A stretch of DNA of 64,000 nucleotides, taken from NCBI GenBank assembly GCA_027922465.2, contig BQMF02000163.1, forward strand, positions 558,001-622,000. The letters run 5' to 3'. The DNA comes from Turritopsis dohrnii (taxonomy: Eukaryota > Cnidaria > Hydrozoa > Anthoathecata > Oceaniidae). Positions 41,999-53,300 of the stretch are shown piece after piece. Position 1 is the stretch's first letter; every line of letters begins with the position of its first letter. The position numbers and the translations under genes are program-made. Below the pieces are notes generated by a model. It worked only from the letters and a program-made list of their open reading frames with translations. It did not search any database and was not told the origin of the DNA.

Positions 41999-43088
41999 TC
42001 AATTAGTTTTATTACTTGGTCCTTGTGGCGTCTGTGGTGGTGAAAGAAAATAGGAATGGTTCATATGTGGTTGTGGATTATAGACTGGGTACATTGCTGG
42101 TCCTTGTGACTGGCTTTGTCCAAAAGCATTTGCAAGCAGCCCTAAACCATCTTTAATGCTGTTTCCGATGGCAGTCATGGATTCTGTCATCCCTTTTATA
42201 GCTTCTTCAGTTTGCTCGAGGGACCTTCAACTTTTCTGCTGACTCGCGTTTCAAGTACAGCTCTTCCTTGGAACGTTCAAACAACATCATGTCACGCTGA
42301 TGTGCAGATAAGTTTTTTTGCAAATTTTTTCGTTTTCCTTTATCCACGACATTTTGTTCACTGACATTTTGCTCATTAGAGGAAACAAACTCCTCCAACT
42401 CGGTATCACTGTGATCATTTCTCGTTTTTTCCAACGGTATTGATACTATACCATTGGGAACCTCAATAACTGATGGGCACCCACCCCATATTTCTTTCAA
42501 CAAATCAAAATTTTCTGCAATCAGCCTTCCAGAGCCAGATCGAGTTCCTTTATCAACAGCTTGCTTGTAACCTCGACGTAGTTCCCTTATTTTGTTCTTA
42601 ACTCGGTTGTAACCTTCCTTTTTTAACTTTTCCAACTTATCAACTTTTCTTTTGTATTCAGACAATTCATTTTTGTCCATGTTTTCTGTTTGCTTTTGTG
42701 GTATTTTTTCTGGACCAAAATCTGTAATAGGAAACATTTGGGCCATCATTGTCCTGACATCTGCATATAATTGGACAAGGTCAGCTTCAAAGTCAAGGCC
42801 TTCAAATGTTTTCATATTTTTGTATTCGTTTAAGTTCAATATCAAAGCTTCAACCATATCATCACTCCATGTCCATCTCCTTGTTTCGTTGTTTGCATTA
42901 CTAGCTTTTCTTTTCCCCCCGCATTTTTTAATTACTGGAGGCGGTGATGGTGGCTGATCAGGAAAGTCATCATGAAGATCACGTAAGTCATTCATGTTGA
43001 TAGTTTCATATGGAGTTTCAACAGTGGGCTGCAGTGATGGTGATGCCACCGAATCTTCACCACTGCTATCATCGTCTCCTTCTATCAT
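41999..43088 (-). CDS. Harbinger Myb/SANT-like protein (frameshifted C-terminus)
   Basis: The start Met is at 43088. An acidic N-terminus (DDDSSGEDSVASPS) precedes a Myb/SANT-like domain (RRWTWSDDMVEALILNLNEYK... FEADLVQLYADVRTMMAQ, about residues 70-125), a basic coiled coil and a ...RDMMLFERSKEELYLKRESAEKL helix. The frame stops at 42207; a one-base shift near 42220 would continue it into the tail at 42190-41999 (MTESMTAIGNSIKDGLGLL...). The protein would bind element ends and act with the transposase. It converges on the transposase gene. Confidence 0.75.
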
Positions 43089-43713
43089 TCGGGAAATCGT
43101 GGTTGAAACAGAATTTTTACTGAAATATACAAAATAAAAAATACATTAACCTATGTTGATAAAATCTGCAAAACATCAGCTGAATAACATAAAAGAAAAA
43201 TTAATTCAACAAATCCAGTACAGCCGCCAAAGAGTGTTTCCTCACAAAAAAGCAATCAAAAAATAAAACAGAAATTCTTCAGGGCACAGTAAGACGAGTA
43301 TTACACATGAATGGACAACAAAAACTTACCTTAAACCTAATCTTAACCGTTTGTTTGCAGAAGAGCCATTTCCACTACTACTAGACATGTTCAATAAATC
43401 AATTTTAATCACTTTTCTTCACTTATTCACCTTACCCTACACAACTCAAAAAGAACAGCGTGGATGATATGGTACCATTATGACATACTCGCGTGTTGAC
43501 CTTGCGCGTGCGTAATAGAACTCAATACGGCTGACTTGTGTTTACATGAATATTCCAGACCGGTTTGAGATTTCAAACCTACTTTTCATAACGGTTTGAA
43601 CTCAAACCGGTTTGAGATTTAAAACAAACTTTTTCATGTAAACGCAAATAAAGCTTCGACCATAAGGCGTAGTGAGAACTTCACTCGGATCGAATTTCAT
43701 CACGGGGGAATAT

Positions 43714-44010
43714 GAGCCTGCACATTATCGTCCTGATTTGATTACACTTGTTTTCAATTTGAAATTAAAAGCACTTTTGGAGGACATTTATAAAAATGGT
43801 GTTTTGGGGAAAGCCATTTCCCATTTGTATGTTATTGAATTTCAGAAACGTTCTTTACCTCATACTCATATTCTTATCCATTTAGCACAAGAGGATAAAC
43901 TGTGTAATGCTGATGACATCGACAGCTTAATTTCTGCTGAAATACCAGATCCTGAACAGGAACCTGAACTTCATAATATCATCAAGTCATGTATGATTCA
44001 TGGTCCCTGT
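43714..44010 (+). pseudogene. Helitron copy 2 Rep, fragment 2 (with HUH motif)
   Basis: EPAHYRPDLITLVFNLKLK... FQKRSLPHTHILIHLAQED, with the HUH motif as HTH (His-Thr-His). EIPDPEQEPELHNIIKSCM follows, preserving the sequence that the 76-bp patch replaced in copy 1, and it ends at IHGPC. Confidence 0.85.
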
Positions 44011-44692
44011 GTAGTCCATGAGATGGAAGCCGATTTTTGGAGACTTGCTTTCATTACGGAGACTAGACTTTCTATATACCAAAAGTTCGCAAATTTAATG
44101 TAGTTTTCGAAAATCAATGTTAGCAGGCTCAGTTATGGGGCTATAACTCGTGGTTTCGCTTTTTGTAACAGTGCCTAGAATGCAAAAACACAAACTGTGC
44201 CTAAATTTTGTTACAAAAAGAGTACTTCAAACAAGTATATTTTCATATTGACTAATCCTATTGCTTTCAAACTTGGTAAGTGGCTTCTGTATATGTAAAA
44301 CAAAATTTCAATCACAAAAAAAATCAAAAAAATATTTTCCGGGGATAATTACGAGGGGAAATTGCCCAAACTGACCGAAAATCTTGTTTTTAAGCGATTC
44401 TTTGTAGATTTTTGCTCATGCTGATTTGCAAATTGTATGTATATTAGTTATCAGGCTGTTTACAACTTGTAGGGTCATAATATGTTAAGGTTGAAATGCA
44501 AATAAACAAAAGATAATTAGCTTTCAGGGGGTAAAAACCTAGATTTCCATTAAAAAGTAATGAAATTACTACAGTGCTCTCAAAGGGAACGAAAAAGCGT
44601 TCGATTTTGAATTATGGAGGTTCGAGTTATAGAGATTCGAGTTTATTTTTTTGTGTTGTTTATTTGATCGTTGTATAAGTATTTATGTGTCA
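44011..44692. other. Foreign sequence inside Helitron copy 2
   Basis: No match to copy 1 and no gene recognised. It replaces the Rep catalytic Tyr region and the start of the helicase part. Confidence 0.5.
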
Positions 44693-46745
44693 GAGGAAGC
44701 TGCTGAAGGGGCATTGAATGATAGTCACCTTACAGCATGGTTTAATCTGAATGTAGAAGATCCTGATGCTCGACAGTATCTTTATTCAGATATTCCGTAT
44801 CATTATGTTTTTCATGGCAAAGAGAAAAAATGCCAAAAATGAAAAAGAACATTAAAGCCCATACTCGCTCGGTTATATAGTGCACGACCATCAGAAAGAG
44901 AACGATTTTTCCTTCGACTTTTGTTGCTGCATGTTCCAGGCGATACATCATTTGAATACTTACGCAGTTTTGATGGAGTGGTTTACAACACATTCCGAGA
45001 GGCGTGTACTGCCAGACGAAGAGTGGCACAATACATTGGAAGAAGCATCAACCTTCCAGATGCCTCAACAGCTAAGACAACTGTTTGTCATGATTTTGAC
45101 ACACTGCGAACACTCCAATCCTCTCGAGTTGTGGAATACATTCAAGGGGGCATCTGTGTAAGGACTACGCTAGAACATTAGCTGTTGCTCAAGCAGAACA
45201 AAGGGTTTTGGGTTACATTGATAATATCCTGAAACAATTTGATATGTCGTTAACACAGTTTAATCTTCCAGAGTTGGTTCAGCAGATCCCTGAGGAAGAA
45301 GTCGATGTAAATATTTACATTGACAGGGCCCAGCAGGTAAGGCCTCAGCTTAAGGAACAGCGGTTAGTTGGTGCAGATGCGATTTTGTCTGCTGTTTCAA
45401 ATGTGCGCAATGGTGTAGCACAACTTGAAACATTGTTTTATCTGGATGGACCAGCTGGCACTGGTAAAACATTTACATATAACTATGTTATTACAGCATG
45501 TAGAGCCAGAGGTTGGAAAGTTGCTACTGCTGCATTCACAGGTATTGCAGCCACTTTATTATCTGGTGGTTGTACATTGCATTCCTTATTTCGTTTGCCT
45601 GTTCCTGTTTTAGAAAACAGTGTATGTAACATAACACCAACATCTAAACATGCAGAATACCTTCGAAGTATTGAGCTGTTTCTGATCGATGAAGCCACAA
45701 TGGTTTCTACGCACATTTTCCATGCTATCTAAAGACTGCTTCGTGACATTTGCGGCAGTGACACACTTTTCGGTGGAAAGGTACTTTTGTGGGGTGGCGA
45801 TATTTGTCAGTGTTTGCCAGTTGTGAAGAAGGCAAAACCAACTGATTATTGAAGTTTGCTTGACAGGTTCTGCTATGTGGGCATCAGTGGTAAAGTACTC
45901 ACTTACCGAGAACATGAGAGCCAGGCCGGAAGAACAAGAATTCTGTGCTTGGTTATTACAACTTGGTAATGGTGAACTGCCAACAAAACAAAATGAACCG
46001 GCTAAGGGTTCTATCGAAATCCCCGATTGTCACGTTGTTCCCCACAACACTTCAATTATATCAGTGATGTATGACGGATTGGAACCTCACGAATACGCCT
46101 CAACAGCCATTCTGACACCAACAAACGAGCAATCATTGATCATTAACAATGAGGTGTTGGAAAGATTGCAAGGAGATGCAATTTGTTATTACAGTGCTGA
46201 TGAAGTGGTAGGTGATGATGAAGACGAGCGGCAAAATTATCCGCTTGATTTTACTGAGCAGCATAACACCTTCCGGTATGCCTCCACATTGTTTGAAACT
46301 TAAACTTGGGGCTATCATAATGCTTTTGAGGAATCTGAACATTAGGAAAGGTCTCTGTAATGGCACCCGCTTGATTGTTCGTGAATTATCTCATAATTTT
46401 ATTAAAGCTGAAGTTTTGACAGGGTCAGCAGTTGGAGAAATCATTTTCATACCTAGGGTTGAACTGTCACCTTCAGATACAGGTATGCCTTTTATATTAA
46501 AATGCAGACAATTGCCTATCCGTTTGGCCTACTCTTTCACTATTAACAAGAGTCAAGGCCAAACATTTGATAAAATTGGTTTGTTTTTGCAGAGGCCGTG
46601 CTTTTCTCATGGTTAGTTATATGTGGCATGTTCCAGGGCAAAGGCATTTGATAATGTGAAAATCAAAGTTGCTGCTACTGGGAAACAAGGTTATATCAAT
46701 GGAAAGATGTATACTCAAAATGTTGTCTTTCCACAAGTATTACAG
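44693..46745 (+). pseudogene. Helitron copy 2 helicase, multiple stops and frameshifts
   Basis: From EEAAEGALNDSHLTAWFNL through GPAGTGKTFTYNYV (45450), LIDEATMVSTHIF (45680), GGDICQCLPVV (consensus Arg replaced by Cys), LTENMRARPEEQ and YVACSRAKAF to FPQVLQ and a stop at 46746-46748. Lesions: an early stop after KCQK (44840), frameshifts at about 45010-45200, a stop after HAI (45732), a shift near 45850, a shift near 46255, and TAG in place of the Gln codon of SHGQLY (46614). Inactive. Confidence 0.9.
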
Positions 46746-46748
46746 TAA

Positions 46749-47348
46749 CTTAATTATGCATATCTTTTGTTTTCATCTATATACTTGGTATGTGCAAAGG
46801 ATTTGGATTATGAGTTTCAAAGATACCGGAAAAGTAAAAATATCAGTTTCCGGTTGTACATTGATCGTATCGTCACTCATTTGGGAGTGATTTGCATTGC
46901 AGTTGTTTAAAAGCAGCTTTTCCTCTATAGCGTCATGACTTTTATACTGTCATATATACTGTCATGAGTTTTCCTATAGTGTTTGTTGATCAACTGTTAA
47001 TGATTGATATTATAGTGTTAATTCGTTAATTCAATGACATTTTCTTTTTTGTAATACTGAATATGGGTGTAAAGATGTGCTTTCATAGTTATAATTATTT
47101 TGCCTAAAAACAGTTTATTTCTGTATATTTGTTTTTTAGGTGGAGTACAAGTCCCATTGACTTACGCTCACGTCGTGTACTCTGTTACCATGGGTTGTGC
47201 ATGCAATAGTCTCTTGCATCTTAATTTTGTTTGTGGCATTAACAACTATTATGAGAAGTTCTTGCATGCACCATCCATGAACCAAAAGTCAGGGCATTCA
47301 TCCTTTTACCTTTGTGAAAGTTAATTCTAAGTTGCTTCTTTTTTTTAG
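46749..47348 (+). other. Helitron 3' sequence and conserved small ORF (copy 2)
   Basis: Matches 338-923 in reverse complement. The open frame 47100-47324 (GGVQVPLTYAHVVYSV) is the copy of 361-618. It follows a TTTTTTAG acceptor and precedes exon 0 of the micro-exon gene. Confidence 0.5.
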
Positions 47349-50300
47349 TGAACTAACATAATTAAAAAATTATTATGGCTGTTGCACGTGACGGTAAATA
47401 TTTCTATGCTTTTTATACTGTTGTTTTTGAATACACTAGCATCAGTAGCAGAGATATCGTCAATTAAAGATATTGATGACGTCAAATCCGCAGTACCAAA
47501 TTAAATTTAGGGCCAAATGATGCGTCACCCTATCACCTGTATCGCTGACCCTAAAATATGTCAGTTATCCCTATTGGTTCTCCAGATATTTCCCCAAAAA
47601 CGTTGCGTTCGATTAGGATGCAATGCAATGATTCCCTGTGATCATAAAAAAACTGATGTCAAATGCCAGGCGTCGCTCTTCACCCATGTTCAGTATGCGT
47701 TGTGTCGCAGAATTTAACTCGTGTAAAAGTTTCTTTTCAGGCATTAATTTTTTAATTCATTTCTTACATTTAAAACAGAAAATTAAAAAAAATGAAACAA
47801 ATAGCAATATGGCTCAGAATATATATCTATATGCTGAAGAGAAGTAACTTTTGTGTACAAATAGCAAAAGCACAGAACTGTTTACCCGGACATACAAAAC
47901 ATTGAATAACACTACGAAATGTGAATTGAAAACAAATCTGTGTTTCATTACGTTGGTTAGAAATTGCTAATGAATTTTTGAAATGATAGTCTGTTCTTCC
48001 CAAAACCATCAACATCATGATAAAAACCATGAGTTTTATTTCTTAAACGGTTTACCTGCTTTTTTATTATTAATCTTACCTAAAAGACATTTGAATTGTA
48101 TAAAAATGCAGAAAAAGATAATCATGCATGGTTGAAATAAAAAAACAAAGCAAAAAGCAAAAAGAAAATTCATGTACGTTTATACGTTTATACCCATATC
48201 CTAAAAATAATTAATTAAAAACACAAATTCAATGACAGAATTTATAAAGCCTTAGATTAAAAAGTCTATAAAAGCAATCAATACTGTGAGTCAAAACATT
48301 AAAATAACAAAAATAATTGAAACAATGAAACGCCCTTACCAATAGCCATAATTTAATACCGAAAAGATAAAAAGTAACAGATAAAAACATAATGCCAAAC
48401 TTATATTCCCAGGCATAGTGCGTAAACAATTACCAAACACAAAATAATGTGTAATCATGACAAAATATCAGAATCCATCCAGCAATGACATGCACAGTCA
48501 TATCACATATTGTACAGCAATAATTAATGAATTTCTGAAATATAATCCATTCCTCTCTTAACTAACCCGCAACATCGTTATTTAACCATGTGCTTCATTT
48601 CTTTATGGTTTATATTCTTTTCTGACCTAAAAGAAAAAGATTTCAGTGAAGAACAGCTGCTACAATCAACACTACTGCAACAACCATATTGATTGAAGCA
48701 AACAAAAGCAAAAGACATAAATGACAGACAGGCAGAGAGACAAACAACCAAACATCGTCAATAAAATATACAGGAAAATTTTAAAAAAAGCAGGCATGGT
48801 TGAGATGAGATAAGACTGCATAACACGTTCCCCATTTCCACAGCTATGAGAACCATTTTTAATTGATTTGTAAATAAAAATTACAGCGCGCGTTACCAAA
48901 ACAAATTTTGTTTGTTCCGCGTTCCTTTTCATCCAGCATCCAGTTTTCATCCAGCTAAGATACATACTAAATGATAGAATAACTCATTATTCATAATTCA
49001 AAACTCAATTAATTAATCTTTCAAAACTAAATTAAAATGAAAACCATTCGTTACTGTGTAAAGGAACATCATTTTTTTCTGCATTTCTTCACTGCACTTT
49101 CTTCTGTATAGTCATAACTAAAACGTAAACAAACATTTAAATACATACACATTGGTTACCTGTTTCCACATAAAAACCATTTCAGTATGATTTTACATAA
49201 TACATACATAATAAACATAATACATTTACTTACGTTCTTTTATTAATCTAAAAAAGAAAAAGAAAAAAAAGAAAAGCAAAAAGTTAAGCAATAAACGTTT
49301 TATAATAATACCTTTGTAAAGACCTGTTCGTTCGTCAAACGATTAATGAAAATGGATTTCATCTCAACGAACATCGTCCCTATAGTTTGTCCGATTTCGG
49401 CAACCAATAAAAACGGGGAAACAGTGATCACATGTCAAAACAAATGATCATTGGATTGCAGTGGAAGAGTTTCTTCAATGGTCGAACTGCCGCTATATGA
49501 CCACGATTAAGAAGATTTTGACCATTAAAAAAACAAAAACACAACACTCTCTAAGTTAAATGTGTTGCACACAACGCGAATTAGTATATACTAGCCGCCA
49601 AGGCGGCGTCGCTCGCCACCCATGTTCAGCATGTGTTGTGTCGCAGAATTTGACTTATGTAGAAGTTTTTTACAGGCATTAATTTTTTAATTCCTTTCTT
49701 ACATTCAAAAGATTTAGAACAGAAACAAATAGCAAATATGGCTCAGAAGATATATTTATGCGCAAAAGAGAAGTAACTTTAATGTAAAAAAAATGGCAAT
49801 AGATGACACAGATCTGTTAACCCAGACATACAAAAGCAAACATTGAATAACATTACAAAATGTTAAATAAAAACAATTTGATACTTTCCAACTGTTTTGC
49901 ATGTATTTGTTACTGGACTGCAATCATTGATGATTTTTGAAATGATTGAAGTTGTTCTTTCCAAAATCATCAACATCATGATTAAAACCATCAGTTTCAT
50001 TTCTTTAATGTTTTATGCTTTTTTATTATTGCCTAAGAAATAACATTTCAAATAATAATACGGAAATCCTAATCTTGCTATAACAATATTGAAATAAAAA
50101 ACAAAACAATTAAAATACCCTACTTCAGTCCAAAATCATGTTTTTTTACATGCAGAAGATTTAACGTATAAGCAAATAGTAATATAACAAAGAAGTTAAG
50201 TATATAATATTGTATATGAAGAATAAGTAGAAGTATATATATAATAACTTAAAACACAGCAATACATAACACAGAACTACATACCCAGCCATACAAAAGC

Positions 50301-53300
50301 AAACCTTGAATAACATTACAAATATGTGAATTGAAAACAAATCTATTCCTTCTAACGGTGTGTCTTTTTTTCAAAATTTTTAAAATGGATAATCTGTTAT
50401 TGACCAGCTATCGACATCATGATATCAAACCATGAGTTTCATTTATCTATTGTTAATGTATTTTTTATTTTGCTTTTCTAAAAGAAAAAAAGATTTCGAA
50501 TGCATATTGATAGTACAGAAAACCTAATCGTATTGTTAGGTAGATATTGAAAGAAAAAATTCAAACTAAAAAAATGTTCGAGAACAAATTTACCTTAAAA
50601 ATAATTATTAAAAACACAAACATAAAGACAGAAATGTGCATAGCTAAAGAATTTTTAACAACTGAAAACATTCTGTGGAACCATTTTTAAAAACAGGGTA
50701 AAATCTCCTCTGCTGGCTAATTCAAAACACAACTAAACAATCCTGCATTCTTTATTTATTCAGCATACTAACTGTGTTATAACTAAATAGATATATGATA
50801 TTTTAACTTTGATTTAACTTCAAACATAAGAGGATACCATCATCATGTTTGTAAACAACACATTGATCATCTTCTGCAGCCATTTTCAAACACTTCTAAA
50901 CTGTTTACTTTCTATATTCATACCTGTAAACAAATAACAATAACACTTTTTATAACACTTTATTTACTTTCCAGCACACTTTTCTACTGCAAACACATAA
51001 AATGTCTTTGCTCCTACTCTCTATATTTCTTCGTTACTGAAAAAATTTGTCTGCCATTTTTACAACACTCAAAGATAAAAACACTGGCTTCTAAGTTTAC
51101 CTCCACTGTTATTATGTTGTTTTTATGTAAATCTCCTGTTAATAATGTCTTTTATATACCTAAATTACGTAAATAAACCCACCAAACTTCCCATCAAAAG
51201 ATCATCGTGAATGTAACAAAATAAACATCATCTTTTCTGCAGCCATTTTAAAACAACTTTCACAGTAAAAGTATAACAATAAAAGTTTTCAATATATAAA
51301 ACTTTCCTGTTTCTTCTTCAAAAGAGTAGCAGAAATGAAGAACCTTATTGACAAACTCCGTTGCTATGAATTTTTCAGCCAATCAAAATAGCGCATTTCA
51401 AGAGTTTTCCTTTATTAGCCAATAAAAACGATCAGCACCGGGGCTTCCCCATATATAAAATCCTTTTGTAAAACCGCTGTTCCCTCATTTTGATGCAGTA
51501 GGAAACGGTTTCATTTCGGCCTTTTTATTTGGGCATAAGCCCATTGGCGAATGGACTTACTACCGCTATATGACCACGATTAAGAAGATTTTGACCGTAA
51601 ATTTTGAAAAGAACCATCACTCTCTAAAATAAAAGTGGTATGCACACACGCGAATTAGTATAGCGCGATAATTAATTTTTCACTGTTTTATTCCAGGTCC
51701 TAATTCAACTGATGTTGCAAGTAAGCATATAGAGCTTTCCAATGTATTTGGAATTATTAAATGCAGTTTAAATCCATGTGATAATGCATACTATTATATT
51801 TTAGTGATTCACAATGGGGTTCAAGACACTGGTAAGTTTTCAAAATAAAACTGTAAATATATCAGAGAAAAAGAAACCACAGTCTCTTAAGAACACCTAT
51901 GTTTTATATTTTAGTATCAGATGACATTTCGCCAGAAGGTAACAAGAATTATTGCTTTAATACAATACCATTAGCCTTACTATGAATTACTATAATGCTT
52001 TCATTGATTTTACAGGAAAGACAAATACTAGGAGAGGGTAACAAAAAATAAAAGATTTTATGAAATTTTTTTGCATTTAATTCTTTTCATCTATCAATGT
52101 TTTTCATCCCTAAATTAATGCCTCACTTTTTTTAGAACCTCACAATACTAATGAAGCAGCCAGTCGTAAGTAAAACAAATTCTTCTAGTGTTATATATTT
52201 GTTCTTATTATATCTTTTAGGCAAACAAAAACCTTATCCTAACTAATATAATAATTCTGCTATTCTTTAATTCTACAACAATTTTGTTTGCCAACTCATC
52301 ATCATCTGGTCATCATCATGGATAAATTGTTATAACCAAAAGTCTTTGAAACTGACTCAAACGATCCGAATGCTGAAAAACTCTACAAACATTGGAGGAT
52401 GACATTTGCCAACTATCTCGACACTTCTATTCCTGACATACCTGCAGATGCTCCAAATGCAGCTGCCCAGCAAGCTGACGTTGAACGTAAGAAACTCTTT
52501 GCATTATTTAATAATATTTCAGCTGATATCTTTGACATTGTGAGTGAGGCACCAGATTGCAATACCGCTATTCAGCTTATATCAAACCGACAAGTGTTGT
52601 ATACAATCGACACAAACTAATCACTTGCAAACAAGAGCCCTCCCAATCGATCGATGCCTTCAAACAAGAGCTCAAACGTTTATCCAAAAACTGTAATTTC
52701 CAGCAAGTTACAGCAGAACAATACAGACAGCAATATGTTAGGGATGCTTTCATTAATGGCATAGCATCAGCCCATATTTGCCAACGCCTTCTCGAAAACA
52801 TTGGGGAGCTTTCGTTAGATGATGCATTCGCCCAAGCTCGTGCGTTAGAACGGGCCCAAAATCAGTCCGCATCTTACGAGAATAGCACGATTGCAGCTAC
52901 ATCAGAACGCGAGGATCCCTCATTGGCAGCCATACACCGAAACAAGCCAAACTCCGAGAAGTCCAACGGTAACGGGCAAAGGTCTCCACAAACAAAGGAA
53001 CTGTGTTATTTTTGTGGAAATGCCAGACATGCCAGATCAAACTGCCCTGCTAAAGAGTCTGAATGTCGAAACTGTAAAAAGAAAGGACATTGGGCAAAAG
53101 TTTGTCATTCTAGCCCAACAAACACTCTTGGAGCAGCTGGATTTCCTGATTCTTCTTACCTCGCATGACTAGGCCGAGATATTTCTTACACAAACTGTCG
53201 AATCGATGGAGCTTCCACTATAAAAGCAATGGTTGATTCAGGAAGTTCATCAACATTTATTAAGAAATCTGCGCAAACAAATTGAACTTGTACATTATCC

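Larger units (their letters stand above)
38990..43640 (+). mobile_element. PIF/Harbinger transposon (about 4.65 kb)
   Basis: Contains the two standard genes, convergent: a HARBI1-type transposase (39163-40610, plus) and a Myb/SANT-like protein (43088-41999, minus). GCGTTTACATGAAA at about 38993 is inverted at about 43626-43640 (TTTCATGTAAACGC). GTTTACATGAAT recurs near both ends (39061 and 43540), and AACCGGTT palindromes lie nearby. A TAA flanks both sides and could be the 3-bp duplication. About 60 bp of unexplained sequence before Helitron coding resumes at 43714 makes the right boundary uncertain. Confidence 0.75.
38791..46745 (+). mobile_element. Helitron copy 2, broken, opposite to copy 1
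   Basis: Same family as the element at 924-6569 but 5'-truncated. Pieces: Rep at 38791-38996 and 43714-44010, helicase at 44693-46745. The first gap holds a Harbinger transposon. The second (44011-44692) replaces about 0.5 kb of Rep/helicase sequence with unrelated DNA. The N-terminal zinc-finger exon and 5' end are absent. Downstream sequence (46746-47435 and 51669 on) continues to match copy 1, including the micro-exon gene. Confidence 0.8.

Noticed and set aside
42652..42957. 101-codon frame antisense to the Myb-like gene
   Set aside because: Shadow of the supported minus-strand gene.
47517..48965. Several 60-100 codon frames in Helitron units
   Set aside because: AT-rich non-autonomous Helitron sequence. 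The related unit B does not keep these frames.
49591..49630. GC-rich hairpin as transcription terminator
   Set aside because: It matches a Helitron 3' end (hairpin plus CTAG); bacterial terminators are not expected in this genome.
52016..52037. Counting the 22-nt exon as 21 nt to keep the frame
   Set aside because: No GT donor exists one base earlier. The exon is either frame-breaking, mutated or skipped.
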